DNA of 64,000 bases, from contig JAKGHH010000004.1 in the NCBI GenBank assembly GCA_022828595.1, positions 85,216,270-85,280,269 on the forward strand, in the 5' to 3' direction. The notes under the pieces are model-generated. The model saw only the letters and a program-made list of their open reading frames with translations. It was not told where the DNA came from and did not search any database. How positions within the stretch are numbered: the stretch's first letter is position 1; every line of letters begins with the position of its first letter. Positions 25,001 to 35,177 of this stretch are shown here, in pieces. The position numbers and the translations under genes were made by a program. This stretch comes from Nelumbo lutea (lineage: Eukaryota > Streptophyta > Magnoliopsida > Proteales > Nelumbonaceae).

Positions 25001-25445
25001 CCTGCGGGGAGGCCTTGACCGGCCTCGGAGCGGGGTGGCGTGGTGGAAGTAGTGGTTGGTTCAATGGCAGTTGGGGGAACTGCTGTTGATAGTGATACTG
25101 GGAGATGTTGTGCAGCACTTGGTGCTGGTGAAACTGGTGTTGCTGGAACTGTTGCATTTGGGCTTGCATTGCCCACATGCACTGCATCAGGTCCTTCAAT
25201 CGGTTTTGGCTAGCTGCCAGGGGGACGGCAGTTGGTTCAGTGAAGGTTGTCTCAATGGGGAGAGGAAAGGGGACGCTTGTGGTAGGAGGGTTTACGGGTG
25301 CCACTGCTTGTGGCACGTTCAAGATGGGGATCCCATCCGCCGAAAGGGGGATGGTGAACTGTCCAACGCACACTACGGGGACCTGAAGTTGCTCCCCGGT
25401 GGCGTTTGTCTCCGTGCCACGTCCGGTGTTGCTGGAGGAGGCCAT
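22005..25445 (-). pseudogene. gag-pol of the gypsy element, two nonsense codons and a large RT deletion
   Basis: A long minus-strand frame from ATG 25445. The Retrotrans_gag domain is at about 24600-24200 (TWYRNLAPESLKCWAQF). In-frame TAG at 24147-24149 separates it from the next part (to 22689), which has a knuckle-like YCSFRRDHGHSTEQC, an aspartic-protease VDSGSSADILF and the pre-RT linker ending LAPER. A second in-frame TAG follows at 22686-22688. Then only EEVEKLLATNF remains before the sequence jumps to the end of RNase H (VNQVTGEYEARDLSM, from 22640) and the integrase zinc-binding domain (HEGLCGGHLGG … CDKCQ), stopping at 22005. Nearly all reverse transcriptase, most of RNase H and the integrase core are gone, so the copy could not move on its own. 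Confidence 0.85.
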
Positions 25446-25508
25446 GAGTGTTGGGTTTTTTGAAGAAAAAGGGGTTATCGAAGTTTGGAGGGAGGCTTTT
25501 TGAAGCGT

Positions 25509-25528
25509 TTCCCACAGACGGCGCCAAT
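25509..25528 (-). promoter_or_regulatory. Primer-binding site of the gypsy element
   Basis: Immediately inside the 5' LTR the minus strand reads TTGGCGCCGTCTGTGGGAA. The TGG(C) start is complementary to a tRNA CCA end, and the same string is common in plant gypsy elements. I do not assign the tRNA. Confidence 0.75.
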
Positions 25529-26456
25529 TGATGGAGCGCGATCCGGCTGGTCTTAGCTGTCCGCTGCCTTGCTTCCGAACGGGGTAGCAGGGAACCTAAA
25601 ACGGAGGAGATGGGAAAGCTCCGGGGGGAACCCGGTGTAGAGGCTCCGAAGCTCAAGTTAGAATCCTTCAAAAGCAAGGTAATACAAGATAGCGCAAAGT
25701 TTGCATACCTCCGTTGTCGGGGGGCAGGGGGCTCTTATAGTCACTCCGTGTACTCGTCCCGAGGCCCTTGTCAGATCGGGTATGATTACCCTTGTGCTTG
25801 TCAATTCGGCCATCGTCCTTTCTGCTGAGACAGAACCGTCACTGCCTAACCGTCTAACTGGAGATGGCGGTGTCAGTGGCGGTGGCAGGTGGCCGTTTAG
25901 GGTGCTGCTGCCAAACGTCAGATCCCAAGTCAGTCAGGCGTGGCGCCCTCGGGCACGGACTTCCCTAGTGTTAGGCATGGTACGACTTGTTTGGTTTTGG
26001 TGCCCAGAAGGTGATGCAAAGTGCTGAGCGAGGCGGTCTTGAGCTCGGAGGTATCTATAGGGCAGGTCAGTTCGGCGAGGTGTATCCCGAACTATTACAA
26101 GGTGGGTCAATTCGGCAAAGTGTATCCCGAGCTGTTACAAGGTGGGTCAGTTCGGCGAAGTGTATCCCGAGCTGTTACAAAGTGGGTTAGTTCGGCGAAG
26201 TGTATCCCGAACTGTTACAAGGTGGGTCAGTTCGGCGAAGTGTATCCCGAGCTGTTACAAGGTGGGTCAGTTCGGCGAAGTGTATCCCGAGCTGTTACAA
26301 GGTGGGTCAGTTCGGCGATGTGTATCTCGAGCTGTTACAAGGGTCAATTCGGCGAAGTGTGTCCCCTTGTTCCCGCCTAGGCTTGGCCCCTTTTGCCGAG
26401 CTGTTGTTTCTGCCACGTCACATAATAGAGAGGTCGGGCCAAATCTTCCTTCATCA
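25529..26456 (-). repeat. 5' LTR of the gypsy element (928 bp)
   Basis: Right copy of the LTR; relative to gag-pol it is the 5' LTR and should hold the promoter. Termini are the same TGATG…CATCA. It carries seven full 40-bp units. The primer-binding site follows directly at 25528 on the minus strand. Confidence 0.88.
26065..26362. repeat. 40-bp tandem array in the 5' LTR (7 units plus partial)
   Basis: Same 40-bp unit as in the other LTR, with seven full units from 26065 and a partial at the end. One unit fewer than the left LTR accounts for nearly all of the 41-bp length difference between the LTRs. Confidence 0.95.
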
Positions 26457-26461
26457 ACCAC

Positions 26462-26960
26462 CATTCATCAGATTGGAAAGAGGCTCATTACATGCAATAG
26501 CTTATTTCAGTAAGACACTAGGCTGAGGAGGATTTTGAGAGTCTTCTCCATACTTTTGTTAGTAACATGCTCTGGCTCTTTGGTTTGGCCATCTGTGCTT
26601 CGAGCTACATCCTCCAATCCCTGTTGATCTTCATTCCCAAGGGTTGACTAAGCTGACCTGCACTATTCCCTTCTCCGTCTCCGGCATATCGGGGACCAGC
26701 CGGCTAGACTTACCTGTTGCAAAGTTTTTCCGATGGTGGGGAAACAGGTTCCTGTCGTCTCTTTTCAGAGGGCTGGTGTTCATTGGGGAAGTGTTGTATT
26801 GACCCTCTAGAGAGGTAACGTTTGGTTGAGCGCCATATAGATCGTTAGTGATAATGGATTTGGATCCTCACCCTGGTGACCCTCTCTTCCTTGGGAGCTG
26901 TTCAAATCTTCCCCTTGGCATCTCTGAGTTTGCATCCTTAATCATCATGGTCGTGCTTTA
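26462..26960 (+). pseudogene. Debris of a second gypsy-type pol (plus strand)
   Basis: Right next to the gypsy element, the plus strand encodes ERGSLHAIAYFSKTLG (26474-26525), resembling the start of Ty3 RNase H. Farther on, near 26845-26930, is a weak integrase-like piece (DPLFLGSCSNLPLG). Nothing is intact. It may be an older insertion between the LINE ORF1 and the gypsy element; the assignment is tentative. Confidence 0.35.
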
Positions 26961-27059
26961 AAAATTATTTACACAGAGCCACGGGCCAAAGGAGCATGGA
27001 CTCGACCCTTGAGTTTCCTTTTTGGGAAGGGACTTTCCTTTTTTTCTCTAAGTCATTTT

Positions 27060-27732
27060 CTAAAGCATATTTGGTGTAGCATCTAGCTTCTTCGTGGCCC
27101 AGGGTTCCACAGAAAAAAAAGAAGATTGGAAGTTTCTCGTATTGAAAATCATACCATGACCAATTTCCTTCATTATTGCCCCAGAAGGGCTATTAATGAC
27201 AGTCTCCACAGTTATCGGTCTCCCTGCAACTCTTGATAATTGCTTTTCCACACTTTTAGTCATTCACTCAATGGGGAGATCGATAATATGGACCCAAAAA
27301 AACTGTTGTACTAAAGTCGATCATACTCACCCTTACACCCAAAGACCATGTTTGAAGAATTAGCGGATATCCCTTCACTGTCCACGGGCATCCATTCCAC
27401 ACTGTATTTCTATCGACCTCATGATTGAACTTGAACAACACTTCATTGTTCAAGGTCAACAATGGAAAAACCTTGTTCGTGTGTTTCCATGACTTTTGTA
27501 TAGCTTCCTTTATTCCAGCAATATTCAGAGGCTTATCTGCAATGATTTTCCCCAAGAGACAAAGTTGACTTTCTTTGTTTGCCATATTGTGAGCATTCAT
27601 CTCAACATCTTCATCTGAAATGACTAGCTTCTTCATAAGTAATTTTTCCAGAGATTCAAAGTTCTCCTCGAAAGAGTCGCCACCAAAAGTTTTCTCATTA
27701 GATTTCTCTCCTAAATCGGTTCTAGGGTTCAT
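27060..27732 (-). pseudogene. LINE ORF1 with DUF4283 domain
   Basis: Minus-strand frame from ATG 27732 with LCLLGKIIADKPLNIAGI, KSWKHTNKVFPLLTLNNEVLFKF and WNGCPWTVKGYPLILQTWSL, the hallmark of DUF4283 in ORF1 of plant LINEs. The frame stops at 27268 and continues after a frameshift at 27263 (MTKSVEKQLSRVAGRPITV). It sits at the 5' end of the broken LINE and would have encoded its RNA-binding protein. Confidence 0.7.
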
Positions 27733-27839
27733 TATGCGTGCGCTTACAGAAGGGGGGTGGGGTGAAGCTTACCGGGCCAATACACAACTCAGCTTAACTA
27801 GATGAGAGGAGCTCTCTTACAGAGTGATATGTGCGCACA

Positions 27840-28760
27840 GACGTTTCTTTTAGTGTAATCTAGAGGTCAGCTAGTGTTAACAAATAAAACCAATGCCGGA
27901 TTTCAATTGATCTATGGCTGATTTTGTTTTAGATTTTCTTACCCTTTTTAAATAGCTCCGAGCATAAGTTTCTTTTAGTGTAATCTAGAGGTCAACTAGT
28001 GTTAAAAAAACAGTTTGTAAAGTACTTCGCTTACCACACCTACATGCTTGCGTCCATTTAGTTGTTCATTGCGGTAACCGTGGGGACTTCACCTTTTTCT
28101 TTACGTATACATATGTCTCATTGTTTTCCTTTTTTGTTTTTTTTCTTATGAGTTTAGATTTTATTTGTTACGATTAACGAGCCCGGCCCTCGTAAAAAGA
28201 AATTATAAAGGTGAAGCGGCTGAATAGAGAGAGAAATTATAAAGAAAAAATAAAAAAAAAATGTATATATTAAATTATAAATATATATTTCAATAAATAT
28301 TATATTATTTATATTTTTTATATAATATATAAAATACATATTATGTATTTTATAAAATATATAATGCTGAGTCGGACCGGGCTAAGCTTTTTGACAAATC
28401 CCGAGTCCGATCCGTAATATAGTCGGACTTACTGTGTTAGGTCCGAGGTCAGGCCCGTGGGCCTAATTACATGACCAAGCCCAATCAGGGTGCGGGCTGG
28501 GCCATCGGGCTACCCGGCCATGAACAGGTCTACAATTAACAAATCCACACTTATTAGTGTTTCAGCTTAAAACGACTATCGGTTTAAATCATTTGCATTG
28601 CATGGTTAACGTGTCATAACTTGTTCATTGAGTCAATTTCTTTTTCTTATGATTTTCAGCATATATAGTAATTGCATAGTCATTACATTGCAAACAAAAC
28701 ATTTGGTTGCTACTTTCTTTTTCACCAAAGCGTGTTAGCTATAACTTCTCTTTCTTGTTA
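27840..28760. other. Repeat-like intergenic DNA with a GGGCC-rich patch and AT tract
   Basis: No gene seen. A short direct repeat (TTTCTTTTAGTGTAATCTAG) occurs at 27844 and 27970. An AT-rich tract lies at 28255-28365. Next to it is a GGCCC/GGGCT-rich patch (28370-28530) of the sort found near ends of plant hAT elements; I could not find both ends. Confidence 0.4.
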
Positions 28761-28766
28761 TTTTAA

Positions 28767-29068
28767 GGGTACATTTGATTCGTAGTTGTAATTGGAATTA
28801 AAATCCTCCGGAATCGGAATTGGAATGGCCCATTCCCATAGTATTTTTGGTTCAGATAGAAATGGAAATGGGAATTCAAATCAGCAAGAATGAGAATTCA
28901 TTCCCAAGGGAGAGGCAGGTAGGGAATGACCATTCCCTAAAATAGGAGAATGTCATTTTAATAGGAATAGGAATGGAATTCTGATTCCATCCAACCAAAC
29001 AGTTGGAATTGGAATAGCCCATTCCAATTCTGATTCCAAACCCCTATTTCCACGAACCAAATGAGGCC
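28767..29068. mobile_element. Harbinger/Tourist-like MITE with TAA target duplication
   Basis: 302 bases with imperfect terminal inverted repeats: left GGGTACATTTGATTCG, right as reverse complement GGCCTCATTTGGTTCG. The trinucleotide TAA flanks both ends (28764-28766 and 29069-29071). The inside is rich in GGAATTGGAAT-type strings. A related copy lies at about 50055-50322. Confidence 0.7.
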
Positions 29069-29071
29069 TAA

Positions 29072-31102
29072 GTTTTCACAAGTATTGCAATTTTAAATCC
29101 TTAATTCCATTATCGTAGAACTTTCAATGCTTTGATTTTGTATTGCTTTAGTATTATTTTAGCAAATCATTATCATGTTAAATAGTTTAGTTGGTTTTAT
29201 AATCATTTAGTTGTCTTATTTTCTTATTGCTTGTGGTTAGTTTATTTTTATAACTGGATAGTTAAGATTGCTACTTCATAAATTTTCATTTGTTGCGTTT
29301 TTCCTCAAGCCTAAAACTTATAAAATTTTCCTTGGAATTTTGGTAAAGTATATGCCGGCTTAACCAGGTGTGTGTGGGGTGCTTAACACCTTTTCATATG
29401 CCTTGGTCACTGGACCCTAAGAATCTCAACCCCATAAGGAAACAAATCATCAAGAAAACCTTATTTTTTCTTGTAAAAATCTCAGGTGTTCCTAAATTCC
29501 CGAATTCTGAAAAAATTAGGTGGTGACTCCATATTCCTCCGTCCTCTCTCTGAACCGGGTAGCCACAATAGGTATTGACATAAGATTTTGACTATTTGAA
29601 AAGAGTTATTTTATTGCATCAACTGAACAACGATTTACACAACCATGTTCGATTCTATAGAAAATAAAAGTAGAAAATCAAAGAAAAGCTCTTAATAAAT
29701 TTCATGAAATTCCTTAGGTTCAATTGAGAAAGAACACAAATATAAATAATTTTTTTACGCCAACACAAATATAAATATTAACTTGCATTTGCATTGTACA
29801 TATTTATAGTTTGGGAAGAGTGCAAATACAATACACTACAAAACTTTGTAAATGGTATTTCTAAATATATTTACAGTATAAATATAATGTTTCGAAATAT
29901 TATATACAAAGTTTTTCATTCTACATATTTACATTTACACTTTTCTCAAAGTGAGCTTAAAAACATCCCCTAACAAAAGTTCATTGCATTTTATATTGAA
30001 ATAAACAGGAACCTTAAATTGTGTGATATTGTGATGTAATAAACGTGTGAAGTAGCCAATATGTTTTATGTGGTGTTTGCCGTTTGGTGATGTGGAATTT
30101 TCATTTACGAATGGTTAATTGAAAATTGAACCGGAAAACTGGTCGGTTCGATTAATTGTCATTTTTTTAGGTTAATTAAAAACCAAACCAACCCTTCAAT
30201 TTTTTCAAAAATATACACAATCGAATATAGGTATAACCATGCACTTACATATGTGCACTGTAGTATCGTGTGGATAGGTGTTGGAGTGTTCACGTAGGGA
30301 ATAGGTCTGAGCTTGATATTGACCCATACATAATTTATTATTGAAAGTAATGAATTAATTGATTTACTTGAAAATGGGAGACTAAATATATAACATGGGC
30401 CTCATATAATTTTAAATTTGAGTTTTCCTAATTAAAAAGAAAATATTGGTTCATATCAAACAGACCTTCGGATGTAACATCGCTATAAGTCATAGTCTTT
30501 AGGTAAAGCCGATTGTTTGAATGCAAATAAAACCAAGTCAAATGAGAAAGCTCAGATTTATGGTGAATCCCAAATAGAATTTGTAATATATGGCTTCTTT
30601 TTATCATTAACTATCATACAAAAGGATGAAGAGGGTTTCTAGATGAATTACCCATAATATAAAATCCCTTTGATATCTCAAACTCCTACCAAAAACGCCA
30701 ACTTATCCCTATAGATGTTGTACTTGATATAGGGATAAGTTGACTATACTCCACTTGAGAATTCTGAATTTAATCGTAGACCTATAATAATTTAAAATTA
30801 TAAATACTTTCACCTATAACACATATACTCGCCCGTGAATTGGTATCAATTTCGAGTTGGTATCTACTCCAATTATACGGTAGAATTAAGATTTTTAGGA
30901 CTGGACTAAACAGTAAAAACCCCTAAATTATATAGTAATCTTTAAAAAAAAAGAAAAGAATAACAAACTATACAGTATTAAAATGGTACTCATCCAATTA
31001 GAGCTCTCTCATTGCATACCACCCTTGTGTATCATTGTATGGGGTTCCCTTATGAGATCAGAAAAATAACAATCAACCTGTATCATAAAAGTGGTAACCA
31101 AC
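29072..31102. other. Intergenic DNA with no feature recognised
   Basis: About 2 kb of AT-rich sequence. I see no gene, and no transposon ends that I can support. Confidence 0.4.
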
Positions 31103-31580
31103 AAATCTATGGGTAAATTTCTTAAACTACCCTTATGGTTTAGCTAATTGACTAATTCTACCCTTACTGTTTGAAAATTGACTAAGTGTACCCTTACTGT
31201 TTCTGACAATACTAAGTGTATCCTAAACGGTTAAACATGGACAAAAAAGATAAAATGCCTCTTATACCCTATGCGAATTTTTTTCCCTATTTTTTAACTT
31301 AACTCAAGTCCTCAAGGCTCAACCTGCCCTCACCGATTCTATAGTCTTGAGTCGAGTGTCTAATTATGCGTTTCACGCTGGAAAAGGAGATCGCCACAAC
31401 CATCCGGCAACTTTACGGTCAAGCAATAAGGACTCCTGTAGTTCTGTCAAGGCACAAATAATTAAAACCCATCAAGATTGATCAATAGAAACTTCTCTCA
31501 ATCTTTGATCATGGAATGTTAATTTTATCAGATAGCCACATTCTCAAATACCCAGTTCGTCTCTTGCCCTCCTCACTCTT

Positions 31581-32207
31581 ATGGACGCCTTCCCTCGAGA
31601 GAGAATGGCCACCACTTTCTTCAAACTTCGCACCATCTTCTCTGTAACTGTAATCCTTGCTTTGGTTCTGATCCTACACACTCACATCATTTTCTCCCAG
31701 GACATAGAAGGTAGTGAAGACTATGTGATGGACAACCCCTTCACCAACGCCCTCGCCGGAAAATGGTTCCTTGCTAGAATCAGGAAGGGTGCACACTGTG
31801 ATGTCTCTAGGAACAACATCTATAATAGGGTATCGGTGAACAACGGGACCAGGCTTCTTCAGTGCTGCAAGACACATTGCCATAATGTTCTTGGAGACAA
31901 GAACAACTGTGGGCGGTGCGGGCACAAGTGTGGATTTGCAGAGCTCTGCTACCATGGGAGCTGCACCAATGTAGCCTACAACGCCAGCAACTGCGGCAAG
32001 TGCGGTAACAAGTGTCATTCATTCTCTCTCTCCCCGTCCGTTCATTCTCTCTCTCTCTCTCCCTCCCTCCCTCCCTTCCGCCCCTGTTTTTTGCTGCAAG
32101 TTGCAACGTCAACGGACCTCTCCAGCAACACCTCTCTCTCTCTCTCTCCTCTTCGTTCTCCCTATTTTCTTCTTCCTCCATCCCCTCTCAGATTTGTAAC
32201 TCCCTAA
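31581..32207 (+). CDS. STIG1-like cysteine-rich secreted protein, C-terminal end replaced
   Basis: Single-exon frame. Met-9 (31605) is the likelier start because it directly precedes a strong signal peptide (FFKLRTIFSVTVILALVLIL). The mature part has the STIG1 pattern: LLQCCKTHCHNVLGDKNNC, GRCGHKCGF, ELCYHGSCTNVAYN and NCGKCGNKC, about a dozen cysteines. STIG1 proteins of tobacco and tomato are secreted in stigma exudate and act on pollen-tube growth. Normal family members go on for a short Cys-containing end; here homology stops at the Cys codon 32013-32015 and the frame runs into CT-repeat sequence (SLSPSVHSLSLSPSLPP), ending at 32207. It lies inside a Pack-MULE-like element. It may be an expressed truncated gene or a captured pseudogene. 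Confidence 0.78.
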   Translation: MDAFPRERMATTFFKLRTIFSVTVILALVLILHTHIIFSQDIEGSEDYVMDNPFTNALAGKWFLARIRKGAHCDVSRNNIYNRVSVNNGTRLLQCCKTHCHNVLGDKNNCGRCGHKCGFAELCYHGSCTNVAYNASNCGKCGNKCHSFSLSPSVHSLSLSPSLPPFRPCFLLQVATSTDLSSNTSLSLSPLRSPYFLLPPSPLRFVTP

Positions 32208-32444
32208 TATTTTCCGTCAACAAGATTTCTCCTTTCTTCCTCTCCTTCCCCGATGGTCATACGACTTTAAAAAAGGAGAAGATCACACCTGTCTGTAGAT
32301 CTGCAAGTGAGAGAGACATCATCCTCAACATTCTTGTGAGGAGATAGACTGTAGAGAACAAGTTTGTAAAACCTGAAATGGCGATGGCAAATTTGAAGAA
32401 GGAGAAAATTAAGAAAGAGAATGATGGAGGGAAGAGAGAGAGGT

Positions 32445-32963
32445 TAGACCTGGCAAAAAGCTTACCCAACACGTGAACCCGACACGACCCAACCCGAAAA
32501 AACAGGGTTAGGGTCTCATATTTAGTTACTCGAATGTAAAAATGACTCGACTCAAAAAAACTGGGTTGGGTAATGGATCAACCCGCTGACCCGATTATCA
32601 AGTCTAATTAGGATTATTTATGCATTGTTATAAGTTTCCACTCTTTAATTTTTTTTTATTTAGTCTTTACTTTTTGTTGTTTACTCTTTAAATTGTTAAA
32701 TGTTCAAGTTTTTTATTTTATATTTGGAATTTTAAGGTTATTTCTTTTAATTTTAATATTTTTCATGTAATTTTTCTTTTTTTTTTTAATTTCAATTATT
32801 TTTTGGGATGACCCGAATTAACCCATGGGTCAACCCTAACCCGAACATTTAGGGTTAGGGTCTAGCATTTGACAACCCAACCCAAAATTCAACCCGCTCA
32901 AAATCAACCCGAAATACCTTGACCTAATCCGAACCGACCCACCCAACCCAATTGCCAGGTCTA
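32445..32963. mobile_element. hAT-type MITE, copy 1 (inside the Pack-MULE)
   Basis: 519 bases with termini TAGACCTGGCAA…TTGCCAGGTCTA, a perfect 12-bp inverted repeat. Flanks are AGAGAGGT and GAGGAGGT, a weak match to an 8-bp duplication in purine-rich DNA. The inside is rich in ACCCAACCC/GGGTTAGGG strings. A sister copy lies at 35178-35686. Confidence 0.75.
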
Positions 32964-33302
32964 GAGGAGGTAGGGGCTTCCGGTCCAGAGGAAAGGGATG
33001 AGGCTAATATTGGGTTTTAAAAAATTTAAAAGTCACATAGTGTCACGTGTATACAGATTTTAATGGAAAATTAACGGATGCTAGCGGTAAGGGTGAGCTA
33101 GTCAATTGTTAGAAAACTTAGGGTTATTATAAGACAATAGTTAAACAATAAGGGTACTGTTTGTCAATTAACCAAACAGTAGGGGTAGTTTAAGAAATTT
33201 ACCCTAAATCTATTCATATGTTGGGCTTAGGCCTTAGGTTGAGCTTTTTCCAAAATTTGAACGAACAAGTCTAATAACTAATCAAATGGGGATAAGGGGT
33301 GA

Positions 33303-33437
33303 CAAGGTGCCAATCCGTTAGTTGGTAAGGTCTCATGCTGGTTGTAACAGAGACTTGGGATCAATCCTGCCTACATCTCGGTTGGGGGGTTTTGGGTTTG
33401 GGGGATGGGCTACCCATGTTGTGTAGTCCCTTGGAGC
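33303..33437 (+). repeat. tRNA-derived SINE-like repeat
   Basis: TTAGTTGGTAAGG at 33318-33330 resembles a pol III A box and GGGATCAATCC near 33358-33368 a B box, spaced about 35 bases as in tRNA genes. A characteristic body follows (GGTTTGGGGGATGGGCTACCC). Parts of the same body are found at 13045-13125 and 63632-63720. The tRNA fold itself is not preserved. Confidence 0.5.
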
Positions 33438-33454
33438 AAAAAAAGGGGGGAAAT

Positions 33455-33640
33455 TTCTTATTAGTACCTGTACTTTGGGCCTAGTGCCACTTTGGTCTCC
33501 TAACTTTAAAATATGACAATTTAGTATCAAAACTTTCAAAACGTGTCAATTTAGTACCTACCATTAAACAGCCGTTACTAATCAGAAATTTTAAGACATT
33601 TTTTAAAGATGGGTTGACTGGTCAAAGCTAAAACTCTTCT
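33455..33640. repeat. Terminal-repeat-like piece with spaced AGTACC/AACTTT motifs
   Basis: ATTAGTACCTGTACTTTGGG followed by repeated ACTTTxxAAAxxTGxCAATTTAGTA strings. A related sequence in opposite orientation lies at 52395-52545. The pattern of short repeated phrases is typical of Mutator-like terminal repeats, but I see no partner end for either copy. Confidence 0.35.
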
Positions 33641-33894
33641 AGTATCATGTCTTTCCAGTATCATAGATTTATCCTTACATATAACAAAATAGAAAGTCCA
33701 TGTTCAATAATATGAATTTTCAAGCCAATGAGTGATAATCTCCCGTGTTAGGGTCTCTCTCAAAACACTTACATTTGATGAGAATTTCAGGCATATTGGA
33801 ACATTTGTTGCAATTTAAAGGGGTGTTGGATAGCATGGTTGGTTTTGTTTTTGAAAACAAAAACAACTTTTTCATGTTGTGGAACACCCCCTTA

Positions 33895-34160
33895 GGTTGT
33901 GTTTGGTTGCAGTGCAATTTTATTTGTACTAGTACAACTGCATGAGAGCGCAAATGAAAAAAATGTAAATTCTCGTTTAATTTTGTTTTGGGTTTTATTT
34001 TATTCTTCTTCATACCTTAATTTACTTCATTTACACTGCAATCAAACAAAATAAGCTAAAATTTGAAGTAAAAATAGGCCAAAATTTACACTCAAATCAT
34101 TTGCAGTGTCATAGTTTTGCATCAATGCAAGTTTATTTGCATTGGTGTTTGGTACTGCAG
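33895..34160. mobile_element. Harbinger-like MITE, copy A
   Basis: Starts GGTTGTGTTTGGTTGCAGTG after TTA and contains TTTGTACTAGTACAA. It matches, in reverse orientation, the better-bounded copy at 63274-63538. The right end is not resolved. Confidence 0.5.
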
Positions 34161-34344
34161 TATTTCAGGTTGAACATTTGGTGCCACATAGGATGAGTGG
34201 AGTGGGAAAGATACGCAAGAAACATCGTTTTTGGCGTTCTTCCAACACCTTCATGCATGGCGCTCAAGGTAAACTCTGGCATTTTCATTTTATTTAAAAC
34301 ATATTCAACAAAATAAGTTTTGGGATGTTAATGTCAAATCACCT

Positions 34345-34964
34345 AGCGTCTATTTGGCATTGTTGCCTTGCTCTAGAAAACGGCACCACATCAGCGTCAC
34401 GTTAGAAAAACAATGCTCCAGGAAATGGACATTTGTTTGAAACCGTTTTTTCATAAAAAACAGTGTTCAAAGTCATGCCTTAGAAATCGGGAAGGCATGG
34501 CTTGGAGTAATGCCAAATCTGGCGTTTTCTGGAGTTGTAACTCGTTGTTGCCAACATGAATATGAGGTGGTAGTGACGTGGCATTGGATAATGAGTACCA
34601 ATGCTGAAAACATTTCTTGGAGCATTGGTACCAAACATAAAACATTGTTGTTTCTCTAGGAAATGTCCTACCTAGCAGCAACATTTCCAAACAAAAAAAA
34701 AGACAATATTTTTTCAGAAAATGGTGCTTCTAACCTATACATCAGCATCATCGATGCCAAACATATACCTATATAGTGATTGTCATGAAATCAGCATGAG
34801 AACGCAACGCGTTGGTACCACACCCACTTGGATATCTCTTAGGGTGCGCTGCAATTGCGCAAACATGTGATACCTGTTTTTAACTCTTAACATGAGGTGT
34901 TTACTATCTTTGCGTTGCATATCCACTTCTTCATCATGTTGGTGCCAAACAGGCCTTTAGACCT
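34345..34964. mobile_element. Possible MITE with GTTTGGCA-type inverted ends
   Basis: Left GCGTCTATTTGGCATTGTTG and, as reverse complement, right GGCCTGTTTGGCACCAACAT are similar inverted ends around 600 bases that have no gene but many repeats of GGCA/TGCC type words. No duplication found. Confidence 0.3.
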
Positions 34965-35177
34965 TACCAAACCATAATTCAATTTGGTTGGGCTGATGTA
35001 CAAACATTTTATGCTGCCTCTTATCTCAGCTTATGTGAAATTCACTTTTAAACTTAGAAAAAATATCATTCAAATATCTCATGCTGGAGAGAGGAGAGTT
35101 TTCTTCTATGTGGCCCCTGTATATAATTAAAATTTAAAAGTAATAAACAAATGTCGTATTACACTTTGTGCTCAGCC

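Larger units (their letters stand above)
20245..26456 (-). mobile_element. Ty3/gypsy LTR retrotransposon (Tat-like), internally deleted
   Basis: Two LTRs in direct orientation (20245-21213 and 25529-26456) both begin TGATGGAGCGC and end CTTCATCA on the plus strand. The internal region reads gag-pol on the minus strand. The primer-binding site lies at 25509-25528 and a polypurine tract at 21214-21230, both correctly placed for minus-strand transcription. Flanks are ACCAG (20240-20244) and ACCAC (26457-26461), a probable 5-bp target duplication with one difference. The element sits in the ORF1 part of an older LINE. The Tat-like assignment rests on an extra ORF antisense to pol beside the 3' LTR, as described for that lineage, and is an inference. 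Confidence 0.88.
15128..27740 (-). mobile_element. Minus-strand LINE, split by nested insertions
   Basis: Pieces of one plant LINE can be read in order from right to left: ORF1 with a DUF4283 domain (27732-27060), a later ORF1 part (20239-19980), ORF2 endonuclease (about 19650-18650), reverse transcriptase (about 18290-16600), zf-RVT (16265-15930) and RNase H (about 15720-15350), ending with an A run on the minus strand (T run at 15127-15135). Two or three later insertions break it: a solo-LTR-like piece (18800-19113), a complete gypsy element (20245-26456), and gypsy-like debris (26462-26960). All frames contain stops. That the ORF1 and ORF2 parts belong to one original copy is inferred from order and orientation. 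Confidence 0.7.
31111..33205. mobile_element. Pack-MULE-like DNA transposon carrying a STIG1-like gene
   Basis: The ends are inverted repeats: the outermost 22 bases are identical (GGGTAAATTTCTTAAACTAC and two more C), and similarity continues for roughly 100 bases. AAATCTAT flanks both sides (31103-31110 and 33206-33213); extending by one base gives a 9-bp duplication with one mismatch. Long terminal repeats starting GGG and an 8-9-bp duplication fit the Mutator-like superfamily. The inside has no transposase but holds a STIG1-like reading frame (31581-32207), a CT-rich stretch and a later hAT MITE (32445-32963). Carrying a host-type gene without a transposase is the definition of a Pack-MULE. 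Confidence 0.7.

Noticed and set aside
22956..25463. Plus-strand frames up to 135 residues opposite gag-pol
   Set aside because: They mirror the GC-rich gag-pol coding strand and show no family features.
33303..33380. Possible tRNA gene
   Set aside because: A- and B-box-like strings are present but the anticodon arm and acceptor pairing are not; a SINE is the better reading.
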